The translations under genes were made by a program, and so were the position numbers. A DNA stretch of 64,000 bases from Protea cynaroides (Eukaryota > Streptophyta > Magnoliopsida > Proteales > Proteaceae). Each line of letters starts with the position of its first letter. Position 1 is the first letter of the stretch. Shown here piece by piece: positions 34,673 to 49,200 of the stretch. The notes beneath the pieces are model-generated. The model was not told the DNA's origin and did no database searches. It saw nothing but the letters and a program-made list of their open reading frames with translations. The stretch is from positions 59,357,951 to 59,421,950 of the forward strand of contig CM053270.1 of assembly GCA_028583415.1 (NCBI GenBank), in the 5' to 3' direction.

Positions 34673-35344
34673 TTTCTCTGTGAACTGAATTTATACTGAT
34701 AATTACCCTGATTTATTGAAGAGAAAATTGCAGATACGACCTGCAGATCTGTTTTTAGGTTACATTTCTCATACAGTTTTTTTAAAGAAAAAACTCAAAT
34801 ACAGATTTGTACTGATGGCTTAATGGTAAATGATTGCCCTGGCAAAACCCTGCTTGGGTGATTTATATTTCTTACTGTATTCAATGGGCAGTCAGGGAAA
34901 ATTTGAAAAAGCCTTCAAAATGAAGCGCTAACCAAAAAGTCAAATGGCAGGTATAAGGGGGTTAAAAACTGACAAAGTGCAAGGACTGTTGACTTGTATC
35001 TATTGGATGACATTTTGTACAGGAAGGTTGTACACTTTTCAAACCCAGCTTACCCACATAGGTTAGAAGAAGTAGAAGATGATGATGATATGATGATTGT
35101 GACAATGTGATTGCCATGCATGGAAGGAACAATTTGCAGCTGAAAATACTTAAAAATTTTAATGATATTATAATTTTTCTCTGGTGCAAGAAAACTAATA
35201 CATCATTCTCATACTAATTCATTTTACCATGATAAACCAGTCCAGACTTTACAATCTTTATTTCCCTTTTGTGCATAGAACACTATCTAAGATGCCAAGA
35301 ATGTCTTTCAATTGTTTCCATAATTATGTTTATATCTGTTGTTT

Positions 35345-38300
35345 TCACAGATTTGTCTTTGGCTTGAGAGCTCCTGCAACAGTCCTTGTTACAGACCGCA
35401 TTGTGACAAATTCTTCTGCAGCAGAAGGGTGGATGCCCACCTGTACCAGAATTTAAAAACTCAGTCAGTTATGGAATAGGAAATCTACACTAAAACCCAA
35501 TTAGCTATGGGAAATTTCATGTTCAGACTCTACTGAATGGTCTAGGTGGGCGTTAAAATGATGAAAAAGAGGGGGGTTAATATACAAAACCGGAAGAAGT
35601 GAAGGTAGAATATAATTTTTCCACAGCAAGTGCTGTTATATTCTTCCCGAATCCTACTGTTCTTCTATAATAAGAAACAACAGTGCCGAAGGGCATATTG
35701 GTTGAAATCGATTTTTTTTATATCAATCAAAATCCCTTCCCAAACTGTACAAGCTTCTTCCAAAGCATACCTCAGTTATTAACCTTTAATATATTTACTG
35801 AGATAAGATGGTAGAACCTCCTGAAACAAGTATTCCATCACTCAAGTCGATTCTTACATCTTGTACAGTTGTACTCCAATCTTATTTCGTAACCTCATGT
35901 GGTTTTCGTGTACTAAAACCTCTCTTTTGTCATCTCAAAAACTTGAAACTTAACCGACAAATTAGCCCTTACATTACACATCATTGACCCCTAGTTTTGA
36001 CACTAACCAAAAACCTAAAGATTTTCAATCATGTGGGCTATATGAATTCCATTATCCATCACAGTGTATTTAGGATCATAACTTCTACCAACTTATAGCC
36101 ACTGATGACTTTTACCACCACTTCAAGACCAAATCATTTTTGGCCTATCCCTTGTCCCTAGCATCTTAACTTGTATCATATGAAACATTCTCGCCGGTGC
36201 ATTCATTGATCTTTGTTGCGCAAGGCCAACCAACTTGGTCAACCTCCCTTTTTCTTGTGACCTATAGATGCTACTTTAAGTTCCCTCCAGTGCATTAATC
36301 ACTCTTGCCACTGATCCATCTCAACATTCTCATCTCAGTACATTATGTTGCTTCTTCAATGCCCAATGCTACGCTTTTAGTTCTGTATTCTAGATGTCAC
36401 CCAGCTTAGTGCTGTCTAGTTTCCACCTTTAGTTTTAAAGTCCTCTTTCAAGTCTAATTCTTGTGATGTTGATTTAGACTAGAATTCTGTCTATAAGTCG
36501 ACTTTCCTTTTGGTGAGTCATTCACAATTACAAATAAAGGTAAAGGTGCGGGGTAGAGAACTACTCCAATCATTCTCTCCCCTCTCACGATTCTGTCCCT
36601 CACACTTCTCTCCCTTTCATTCTCAGTACCTCTTCTCTACTTCATCTACTGATTCTTCTTCCATTATTAGCTGAGTGTGGTCTGGCATCTTAGTCTATAT
36701 TGTCACATGGCATCAGAGCAGATCTGATCAGATTCATAGCTTTCTCCATTACTGTTTTGAGAGTCCTATCAATCCCCTTCCCCTCCTCCTCCCCTTTCTT
36801 CCTTTTCCTTCTGTTTGTTGTTGTCCCCATAGATTGAAGAACTAATTCTAGTTTCATGGAGGCCTACCAGCAAGGGGATTAATATGTTTCTCACTATGCA
36901 ATCTGCTCACAGCAAGGTTATGGGAGCAGATCGAGATACTTTCTGTTCATCAGATAATCGATTTTCTGTTTCTTCAAGGATATCGCTATATATATATATA
37001 TATATATTATTTGACTTTATCAAACCTTAACCCGCTAAGGCTAACCCTAATTTTATTTTCCCACTCCTCGCCTCACTCGACACTCACGAATGCCCTCTCA
37101 CTTTCTCAGGCTTTTACTCCCGCCTCTATTCTTCCTTGCCTCCCTCTTGTTCAACAGTTTGAACTGCAATACTTCTCCTCAACCTCGATCTCACGGCGAC
37201 ATTTCATCCTCCCCCAGAGAAATCCACACTATCTGAGTGGTTCACCTCCTCTGTCTCTTCTGCGGTTCTGCCTCCTCATCAGCGTATGTCTTCTGCCTTC
37301 CCCAACTTTCTCAGTTTCTCTCCCTTCCGCAACAATAAAAGGGCTCTGTAACTTGTAAGCCTGTAATGAAAACACACTATTTGATTTTTTGTCGTTTCTT
37401 CCTCGAAATCCGGTGGGACTGGTTGTGTTGTTTAGTGTTTTTTCATGGTAACTTGTCTTAGATTCAGTTTATTTCATTGTTAATCTTATATAAGCTCCAT
37501 GAAATCAAAATATCAGATAATTAGAAACTAATAAGCCAAATTTGCATCAAAGATCAGTAGCCTGTAAAATATCTAAGAAGAATACATTCAGAAAATTAGA
37601 TGGAGAACAGGAAATAGGAATGTTGCAGGCGTATGAAGATTAGAATAATCTGATCTGCTATTAGAAAGAATAAGAAAATAGGTCTACTGCAAATCCGCAA
37701 CTCATTTCTACAGATAAGAAAAATATTGGCCGATAATAGTACATCTACTGCATTGGAAGAGATGGTAATGCAGCTGCCAGAGTTTGAAAAGAAAAAGTAG
37801 ATGCATCAATCTGGACCTGGATTAAGAATATTCGAGACATGGAGATGATTTTTATAAATTCAAGCAACATTGTGCATCTAATATCAGTGGCAGTTCCATG
37901 ATCAATTTTTCTAGTTTTCAGAGAGAAATAAAAACCAAATATGAGCATCTCTCTCTCTCCTGGAGAGAAAAACGCAATTTACCACAGGCAGATTTTCTGC
38001 CTAAGCTTTTGTTTTATCATTCATTAAAAAAAAAAATTTCCATCACCATTTTTCATCTCAATGGCATTCAATAACAAAAATAGATACCATCTATCAAAAT
38101 TAAATAAATAAATACAGGTAAGATATCAATGGACGACCTAGTTTGGGGCCCATAAAAGCTTCCTAATTAAGGTTTTGGTTTATGGTTATGATTTTTTAAC
38201 CCAGCCCAACCCTGAGTCAGGCCCCATCAGGGCCAATCCGACCCTGAGTGAGGGTTAATCAGGGTCAGCCCAGCCCGACCCAACCCAATCAGGGCGGGCT

Positions 38301-41300
38301 TGGGCTGGGCTGAGTCCGGCAGGGTAGGGTTTGGGTTATGATTTTTAGGCCCTGAATCAGGGCCAGGGCTAACAAAGGGTTCTAGGATTGGCCTAGGGTT
38401 TGGGTTATTTCTGTAGCCCTTTTATAAACTTTTTCAGAATGTAACTAGGGGTGAATTACTATGAATAAATGAAAATGGAGTCTTCTCCTGTGCTGCAAGT
38501 CTCTCTTTTCCCTCAAGTTTCTCTTCTCTATCCTCCTCCCCCCCCTCTTTCTTTTCTCTTTTACATCAAATCTGATTCTCTACCCCTCTGTCATTCATCT
38601 TTTTTTGGTAACTACAGGCCCCCCCTGCCATGAGTTGGCGGTACCCCTTTTTAAAAAAAAAAAAAAAAATAGATAGTTGTAACTGCAGGTGTGCAGTTTC
38701 TGCACTACTCCCAACCCCCATTCTGTTATTTCTTTAGCCCTTTAATAGACTTTTTCCGAATGTAATTAAGGATGAATTATTATGAAAGAATGAAAATGGA
38801 ATCTTCTCCTGTGCTGCAGCCTGCAAGTCTCTCTCTTTTCCCTCGAGTTTCTCTTCTCTATCCCCCCCTTTTACATCAAATCTGATTCCCCACCCCTCTT
38901 CTTCATTCCTCCTTTTTCTCAATTCTAATTTCTGAAACCATAACACTGCCCCCTACTAGCCACGAATTTCTTTTCTTTACTTCCGGTTCTTTTTTATGAG
39001 TGTATGTTAATTATTCCACTGTAATTCCCCTCCCTGCAGCATTCATTTTTTTTTTCTGTTATCAGTTTCTTTTATTATCCAGTAGCATATTTTAATTTCC
39101 CTGTTCTTATTTCTGTCATTGATAGATAGCAAACTTCTGTCTCATGTTCTTTTTTTTTTTTTTTTTTTTTTGTCACTATGGACAGCATCACAGCATGTAT
39201 TTCGTTCCTGTTCTACCTTAGTTTCTGTTATTGTTGACTGCAATCAATGTCGGAAAGAACCTTGACTGGTCCTTTTTGTTACAGCATTAATCTAGTTAGT
39301 ATTAAACTTTTTTTTTTCCTGTTATCAGTTTCTGTTATTATATAGACAACCAGTAGCATATTTCAATTTCCCTGTTCTTATTTCTGTCATTGATAGATAG
39401 CAAACTTCTGTCTCATGTTCTGTTTATTTTCTTCCTGTCACTATGGACAGCATCACAGCATGTATTTTGTTCCTGTTCTACTTTAGTTTTCTGTTATTGT
39501 TGACAGAAATCAATGTCAGATAGAACCTTGACTGGTCCTTTCTGTTACAGCATTAATCTAGTTAGTATTAAACTATCCTTTTCCCTGCATTGACTTGTTA
39601 CTGAAATCAACATGAAAGCTGGTTTACTATGTACTAAGACCTAGCCCTGTCATTTTAAGATTCTTGAAAATTCCTGCATGATAAAATTTGATCAAATGCA
39701 GCCTTCTTTAATGACTACTGTTTTACCTAACTGTACTTGTTAAATTGATGGTGTATGGTCCAGGGTTTTTTTTCTTAGCAATAAGTATATAGTCTAGGGT
39801 TATATTGTTCATTGCTTAATTCAGCTCTTAACTCATGTAAGCATGTCATGTATGTTGCTGCCCATCCCAAACTAGCTAGCTATTAGGTAATTTTGTTACC
39901 TAGGATTGCTGTAAGTGTAGGAAAATTTAATCCCTAGGCTGTCGTACATCAGGTCTGGTCTATTTTAGTTCTATATTGTCACACCCAGCATTCAGCTCCA
40001 TGTTGTACCAAAGAATTACTTAGTGGGACATTCAAGGAATAACTTAAGGTCCCACCTCAACAATATTCACAGAATGCACTGCAACTTCTCAATAGTCTAA
40101 CAATATTAGCCTATTAGGCCATTTTCTACCGCCAAGAAACAAAGCAATGCTGGTCTAGGTTTGACTTGTAGACAACAATCCAGCAATTATCCAAATGCAT
40201 TGCATTGCCAGGTATTTTACTTGACCACAGTAACGAAAAGCAGACCATAGGAAACCCTTATTGATGCAGTCCAAGAAGGCAACCAGCCCACATGGTCAAC
40301 ACTGTTCACGTGAACAGTACCAGCAGATTTTTTTGAAAAATTTTCACTCTTTCGTTATTTCTTTCCTAAAAGTTAGTTCTTAATTTCATTGTTTAGTTTG
40401 TTTCCTAATATTCAAGATAGATTGATAGTAGGTTTCAATTACTTGGAGACCAAGTATTTACTTTCTTATTTTCAGATTTAGAAAGTTTTCTTTCCATTGT
40501 ATTAAAACCTTCCTATGTTATAAGGAGGTTTAATTTTTAGTAGTTTTCTCTCTTTCCTACTTTAATTGTAAGGATTCTCATTATAAATAAAGAGTAGAAG
40601 CTGGCAGTAGCTCTTAGAGCTTTTCCAGAAAAATTGAGAATCAATTAATTTCTGGTTGAGCCTCACCTGGTTGTGAGACTCAACCTCTTGTTCTTCTTTT
40701 TCTTGCAATTCCTGAGCTTTCTTTGATCTAGATCTGCTATCCCTTGGTTGGCGACACTGTTTCTAGAAGCCTCATCAATTTATTTGGCTGAATTAAAATC
40801 AAATCACACAATTGCAGTGGAGCTGTCCAGAGCCAGGCGCTACCAGATCCAGCCTACTTGTGGGCCCCATAACTTCCTCGGCTTTGTTCCGATCTTCTTC
40901 AACTTTGGAGGGTTGTTCATAATTATTATAAAGACCATTCAACCCAAGTTTCATCAGTTTCTGGCGGATAGATTTCAAGATAAGTAATTATTCCTATTAC
41001 TTTTCTCTGTAGAATTTTGTATTGGACTGAATTAAGAACCTATTGCAAAAGAGGGTTTTGTGATTTGTGTTGTGTGGAAACCCTCTTTGTATCACTTATC
41101 CTCCAACCTGATGTATCCCTCACAGGTAAAGTCGACAAAGTACAAAAGAAGAGTCTTGCAGACCATTTAGAGCTATCCAGTGCACTAAATTTTGAAGGGA
41201 GAATGATGTCTTACCGTGCTGTCAAATTGTGCCTTCGTTGCTCCACACTTCAGCGCAATAGCAATGCCCTGTGAAGAACACCCAAAACAACTCAGAAATA

Positions 41301-44300
41301 TGAATTCAAGCGGATAGGAAAATGTAGAAGCATGAATTTTATAGACTTATTCAGAAATAAAAAAAAAATTTCTTTTTACTTTATTTTTGTGAATAAAACT
41401 TGAAATTGAAACCACATAAAACTTGTCTTGAACATCACAGTTTTCTAGCCGCATGAAGGGCTAAAAGCAGCCAATTAGACCAAATTCAAACGAGTAAAAA
41501 TATGCAGTGGACATGTATATATGCTTAGTCTATACATTCAATTTGGGCTGATTCCTGATCAATGGCATGCATTGGACTTAATTTTTTCTTTTTACCTCAT
41601 TGGTCATTGCAGAGATGGAGATTGCCACATTAGAAGTTGGCGAGAAAGCCAAACATTAAGAAAACTCTGGAGAAGAAGCAAGCTTCAATGCTCCCCAAGA
41701 CAACAGAGCCAAAAAAAGAACCACAAGGTCAAGGCTTGACAAAAAGAAGGGATCAACTCCAACAATAAGCCCTTCCCACAGAAGTGCCTTCGCTCCACTT
41801 TGCATGGAATTTTCTCTTTTTCTTTTTGACTCATTGCAGAGATAGAGATTGCCACATGAGAAGATGGTAAGGAGGGCAAACATGTGAATATCTTATGGGC
41901 CAACACCTCACCATCCAGGTAACAGAACCTAAAAACCTAGCATGAGTGAAATTATATAACTTGCCAAGAGGCCAGCCCACTCAAATTCCAAGTCTCAGGA
42001 ATTAAGTCAACATATTAACTCCTCTATCGTGACTCTGGCCGAGATATCCACGTCCAAGGAGTGAGCTAAATGAATCATCAACTATGACATACCAATGGAA
42101 AATTAACACACTAAGTCCTAATTTTTGGGTTAATTTTGGGGGAATTTAATATTTATCCTAAAAACCCACATCAATACCCCAAAAAAAAAAAATTTCAGCT
42201 ATTCAAAACCTATAAATTCATTTGCTGCACTACTATAACATCAACATGTATATTTCAATTCCAAAAACTAGAATTAAGTCCAAACACCTGATACTCTCTG
42301 AATGAGAATATCCATGTTTTGAGTTAGAACAATTGGTTTGTGTTATCTCATCTGTTTCGTACTTCATATTAATGTATTTATGTGTCAGTACCAAATTATA
42401 AAAAATTGGACATATGGTTTTCTAAACATGTTACTATTATATAGAAATAAAATTCACTTATTTACATGTCTCCCTGACTCCACTCTAGTCCTGAAGGTTC
42501 CTACTCAAGTAAAAAATAAACTGATTCGGCAAGCTAGGATGTGTGAAACTAATTTATGAAACTGGGTTTGACTTGCGTACTAGGATTGGATGGAATATTA
42601 GAATGCTTTATTCCATCCAAGAAATGACAAAGTAATAAATCCATTTGCTGCATGCTTCTAAACTTGGCCAATCTCCTCAAATGTTTTCTTAGATGAACAA
42701 GTCATTCAAGATTTTTATAGAACATGCCATCAGTAAGACAGTAACTGAAGGTCCAACTAGCAAGTAGTGCTGTCACAGGCGAGGCTCATATATGTGGTTG
42801 GTGAACTGGAGCCAAAAACCAGGCCAGTGTGGACTGATCAGGGATACCATTATTACCAATTGGTGGGATCTTTTCCTCCTCTGTCAGGATGTCAGTGGGA
42901 CCACCTGTCAAATAGGCACCATTAGTTGGTAATAGTGATGTCCTAGGGCCAGTTCACACTAGCCTGGACCTGAACTTGGCGAGTTGGGCTCAACCCTAGA
43001 TTTAGCACTAATGTAAACCAAATGCAAGTATGGACTATAAAACTCGTGCCAGAGTTTTAGCTTTTGTTGGACCCGGTGGAGCTTGTTTTTGGCAACCCAT
43101 ACTGCAGGCTGGGGCTGACCATGACCTCACCAAAACCTGACTACTTGACACCTAAGCTTCATGAATCCTCATGTCCATCAAAATTATCATATGATTTCCC
43201 ACCCTGTCACAGAACATTTCACGTATCCACCAAGTTCTATTAGGCAGGGTAATATTATTTGTCCGAAAATTTTAGTCTTCAGATATTAGCCACAGCAATT
43301 TCGAACAGAAGTGAAAAATATAACAATGAAACAAATAGGAAAGAAAAACAACTACTTGCGACCTGTTAAATTCCAGCTATTACAATCCTCTCTAAAACCA
43401 GATTCTCTAAGATCCTTCAGTTCTTTGGTGGAAATAAGAAATTGTCATTCAATTTTTATAGTTGAAGGTGAAGAAAGTTTATGCAGAAATTAGCATATTG
43501 AATACAGAGTGGTAAACCACATGTTTAGAATATGAAGAATACCTGGGTAATTTCAGGAGCATCTGGTCCACACATTGCAGCCCCCAGTACTTTATCTGTC
43601 TCAGCATCAACGATCAACTTCATCATTGACTTTTCTTGTCTTCTGAAAGCATGAGAGCATTTAAAAAATTCATAACAGAGCATAGACAAATATATAAGGC
43701 ATTACATGCTATACAGAAAGTAAATTTTGCATATAATAGATCCCACAGATGTGCAATCAAACTAGAAGATAAACATCCAAAAGTTGAAGAACTTAGTAAG
43801 CAATATCTTTGTAGCCACCAGGTGATAAAAAGCATAAGAAGCCTTGTACTACGATAGAACATAAGCACAAAAGCACATGGAAACACTCATTACCTGAATA
43901 GTTTTTCCCAATATCCATATGTTAGTTACACCAAATATATCCAAAACTATTGTTGAGAATAATCCCATATTGGTTAAGTTTGGAACCTTGTGAGCTTTAT
44001 ATACTTTGAGAGTCCCTCCACTTACTAGTTCAAACTTTTGAGATGGAAACTTAACATGGTATCAAAGCTTCAGGTTCCCTCCACATATGCCACGTGTACT
44101 GCCACCTAAAAGAGGGGCAACATATGAGTGGGAGGGTTGAGAATAATTCCACATTATTTAAACAATATGTGGGGCAATTCGGCATAAATTGATACCGATT
44201 CCTCAGAATCTGGTATTCAACTCCATTAACAACCACTTATGAATCATTTTTTGGCTTACACCCCTTATCTCAAGTTTTGGATCAGACCAATCCCTTGACA

Positions 44301-46175
44301 CAAATAGTTCATGGGTAAAATTGAGTTATTTAGGGAACCTTGGGAGCCGTATATACTTGGGAATTCCTCCACTTACTAGTTTGAACTTTCGAGATGGAAA
44401 CTTCACAACTATGATAGAATACATCATAAGGACATGGTGAAGCCATGAAGGAATGCAATGCCATGCCACAGTATGTATCCTGTTCAATTTTCCCTCCTGC
44501 CCTCCTCAGTTCCCTCTCTTTTATTAAAGCTAATTGTTTTTCCTTATGTTACTTAAAACAGGGAAAGTTCCACTTTTCTAGTAGCTTTCATGTCTCTCTC
44601 AAATATCTAAGAGCACTTTCCCCCAAGTGGTTACGATATCATAGAAGACTAGGGGTATCTTCCACTCAATTAGCATCAATCAATTTCTTCCTGCATTGGA
44701 TTTTATAACACCTCTCTCCCATATTCCTTGCTAAAGTTTCCCTGGTTTCCATCTGAATTAGTTATATGCATTGATGCAGATTTTACATAAGTTGAAAAAG
44801 GTACTTGACCAGTTGACCTGACATGGAAAAGACTGGTTGGTAGTTTCTATTGGATAAGGACTCCTTCATTGGTCTATCCCAATCAAAAAGAAGCTTAACT
44901 TCCCCAGATATTTCATCTCCAAAATTTCCCCAATTAGTCCACCAAAAATTTGAATAAGCTGAGTTGCCACTTCTACCAATACTTTTGTGGCATGGCCACA
45001 TGGGATTAAAAAAACCAATTGCATGTTTGATCTCATGAAAGTTCACCACATGAATTTTGGAGCTCAGGGGCAAGAGAAAATTAACCAGAGGGGTAGTAAA
45101 AAACTCTATCTTGACTTCTAAGAGATTATATTAAGGGAAATAACATCTTTGAGGGTTAACCCACTTTATCGAGGATGTGTGGCAATAGGCACGTCATTTC
45201 AGAGTCCAATGGTGAATTCATATAGATATACAGCTTATTATTTACCAAGCAAGAAACAATGTTTTCAAACTACCAAACGCACCCAGAGATAGTATTCTTC
45301 ATTGGATTGAATGTAGAAGTGAAAACCAGAATATCACCCTTTGCTTGTTCTACAGCCTGCTGTTCGCTAAGGCCCACCACAGAAAGAGGAGGTATGCTGC
45401 CAAGCAGAAAGACATGAACGTTTATTATGAAAAACAGTTATCCAACATCACTAGAACAAAAGGACACATTTACAATAGTAAAGTTTTCACACTTTAAGAA
45501 AATATGAAATATTTGAAAAATGATGTTATTTTCAATTGAAGAAAGTTCTTGAGGGTGATCTGTTCAAAGCTACCAACCATTCACACCAGATTCTCATTTA
45601 AAAAAAAAAACTACTAACGCAAGCCGCATATGTTCATCCATTTCAGTTGCCAGTACCCTAAACTCTTAGTCATATCACAACCTATGACTTCACTTATAAT
45701 GACTAAACACATAACTGGAACCAATTATGCAACTTTAATCATGAATAAAGTATGACTTCGTAAAGAAGATGAAACAGAAGATTGGGATCCTCTGTAGTGA
45801 GGCCACCCCTGTAGTGAGGTGTAGTGAGGATCCCACCCACTCAAAGTGGAGTAGGATATGTGCCCATCCACTTTGAGTGGATAAAGTGGATGGGATCCTC
45901 ACTACATAGATGCCTCACTACAGAGGATCTTTTTCCTGAAACAGATCATTTGATCCTTAAAAAAGGGGTGAAGGAAATAAATAGAAACATTAATAAATAC
46001 ATGCCACGAAAATTCTTGAACTTGAAACTTCTTCGAAATGATTAATGAGTAAACATCTGAACTTTCATCAGAGCTTTTACTCTTCTTTTGGAATCAGTCT
46101 AGGACGTTCATAACAATAGGATAGGAATGAAAAGTCCATTTCAAATTTCAACCCTTCAGCTTGATGCAATTCAAA

Positions 46176-46213
<38 letters not shown>

Positions 46214-49200
46214 AAAGAACATAAAAATGCTCGAAAACTTTTTATAGTCCTAGAACTAACAATCTTAAGAACCAGTACAAATAAAAAACTTTGGTTTTGA
46301 GTTTGCTATAGTCATAGAACTAGCAATGTTAAGAATCAGTACTAATACAAAACTCCTTGGTTTTGGGTTCTTATTATCCCAGAACAGCAATGTGAAGAAC
46401 CAGTACTAATACAAAATTCCTTGGTTTTGGGCTTCTTATAGTCCCAGAACTAGCAATCTTAAGAAACAGTACAAACTTCCTTGGTTTGGTAAAGCTGTTG
46501 GTAGTGGAAAATTGGCTGGTCTTCTACAAGCTAGGAGAGAGACAATTCCCTAGTGGTATATTAACACTGGGTTCTTGAGAACTTAAAATTTGACACATGC
46601 CAGCATTAGTTTAGATAAAAAATTATTAAGAATGTACATCTTCATCTTTTGATAATATTTTTCCTTCTTGTCAATAAATATATTAACAGGATCCCGAAAA
46701 AGGGAAATTTTTTTATAATGTTAATAGCTTATATATTACATAATGCTTGTAGCACTATACTTTTGGGGTTACCAATATACAAGGTTTTTCATTTCTTTAA
46801 ATCAATTTTTTTTCACTTTGTGGACAACACCAAGATTTCCTCTAGAACAATTAGACCAATTGGATTATATTAACAATTTATCACATTTATAACTTCTTGA
46901 ATGCATTAAAAGCTTCTTGAATAAATTTATGAAATTACAACCTGTTTTCCTATTAACATAGGGTGCCTTTTGTTTCAGCAATTCTTGTTTCTTAGTGTAG
47001 CTTGTTTTGTTGTAATTAACCCCCCTCCCCCCAATAAAAAAATAACAATAATAATAAATGTTTCATTGTATTGTATAGTGTATGGACCAAAAAATAATGT
47101 TGCAGCAGAATTATACTTTAGATATATATTTTGCTAGGAACATAAGTATGTTTCATCAAAGACAAACTGACTAAAAAAATCTATGGAAACACCAATTAGA
47201 AAATGATATACCATCTTCTGTAAATTTTAAGTTGAAGCTATCAAACATGAACTTTGTGTCCTAAAAGAGAGAAACATTTACCAGAATACAGCACAAGGTA
47301 CATCATTGTAGTCGGGCTTACTAGGTTGACCACCAAAAACAGTTTTCTGCAGGCAATGCATGAGGAATGGAACTTTAGTTTGAATTGAAATCAAATATTT
47401 CCTTTCAATAATCAAAAGAAATAACAAATGAGAAGAAATTTCATGTTGTACTACAGAGCTGAATGATTATAAATGATGACGCTTTGGATTCCCCACATAA
47501 GCACATACCGAGAAGCAGGTTCCCTCCATTAAGGCAACAGGAGTAAGATTTATCCGGTTTGTAACATCACCAATAGCCCATATGCTAGGGATGTTTGTGC
47601 GAGAGTACTCATCAACCTGAAAAACATAAAAATAAGTAAATGATTTTCTTCCATTAGGGTCCCTAATCATAACCTCACCTTACGAGCCTTTCTCTGCATA
47701 TTTTTACAAATATAATTTGTTGTATGGTCATTGTCTAGTGCATTATAATACAATAACATAACGGCAACACAATGAAACAAATCACATAAACTTTTTTGTC
47801 TAGAAAAGTGTGAAAGGCGACTACAGAAGATTCAGAACAAAATGAATGTAAATGCTAGTAACCTTCACAGCTCCTGCTGCATCAAGTTGTACCCCTACAG
47901 CTCCCAAGTTCAACCTCTTTGAGTTAGGAATCCGACCTGCAAGCAGAGAAAAAAAACAGATTACCCTTTTTTTTTTTAATTAGTAATGAGTTATTAAAGA
48001 TAAGATGACCATAATAAATTACATAGCAAAATGCAAAATTCTTAAATGATGGCAACTAAAACTCCCAGATTAAAGAAAACTATGGAGAATGTCAGTGTAA
48101 TAAAATGGTAATCGTACATTGCTTTGACTTATTCAAAGTAATTAGTGCTAGTATCTAGAACTTGAACTCCTAATTAGTTTATTACTTTGCTTTATCAGTT
48201 CCCTTTACCAATTAGGTTTGTTAGTTTCCTTTTCCTATTTTGAGTTTACTTTGTCTTTAGTTTGTGACTAGGACTCTGACTTGTAGAGACCTAGATCTTA
48301 TCTAATAGTTGTTTTCTATTTTCTATAAATACAAACTATAAGGAAAGGAGCAAGACACATCGATTCTCTCCATCTTCTCTTATTTTTTTATTTTGTTACA
48401 TGGTATTGAAGCAATCCCCTGGGTTTCCGTTTCGAGAATCATCTAATGTTCTCTATTAGGTGTGCAACCATCACTATTGCTACTCCTGCTACTGCTATTA
48501 CTACTACTTGGTTCAGAGTGACCTATATTGTATTGCAACTACTTTACAGTGACATATATTGTGCTACTACTACTATTTGGTTCACAATGATCTATACTGT
48601 GCTGCTATTACTACTTGGTTCACAGTAGTCCATACTGTACTGCTACTACTACTTGGTTCACAGTGACCTATATTGTGCTACTACTACTGCAGCTCCTACT
48701 ACTATTGCTGCCACTACTACTGCTACTGCTCCTACTACTACAACTGCTGCTTCTGCTGCTACATTATTTCAAACTGAAACTCTCACATTCCTCCATGCTC
48801 CAGCTTAAGGGGGGCAGTTAGCGTAATAAAATTGTAACCGTAGATTGCTTTGACTTTAGTCAAAGTAGTTAGTGCTAGTATCAAGGACTTGGATTCCTAT
48901 TAGTATATGAACTCTTAATTAGTTATTAGTTTGCTTTATTAGGTTCCTTTACCAATTAGATTTGTTAGTTTCCTTTTCTTATTTTGAGTTTTGTGACTAG
49001 GATTTTGACTTGTAGAGTCCTAGATCCTATCTAATAATTGTTTTCTATTTTCTATAAATACAAGTTATAAGGAGAGGAGTAGGATACATCATTTCTCTCC
49101 ATCTTCTCTTATTTTTCTATTTTGTTACAAAGAAGTTTCATTTGATATCCTAAGGAATGGAATAGCATGGATGCAATGTTGATGCAAACAGCAGATGCAA

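Noticed and set aside
37011..37358. A 115-residue open frame after the TA microsatellite
   Set aside because: Ser/Leu/Pro-rich translation of CT-rich DNA inside an intron on the opposite strand; no domain and no splice context.
48446..48821. Open frames rich in Leu/Thr that look like small membrane proteins
   Set aside because: They are translations of TAC/TGC triplet arrays inside the TRIM interior, with no start context or homology.
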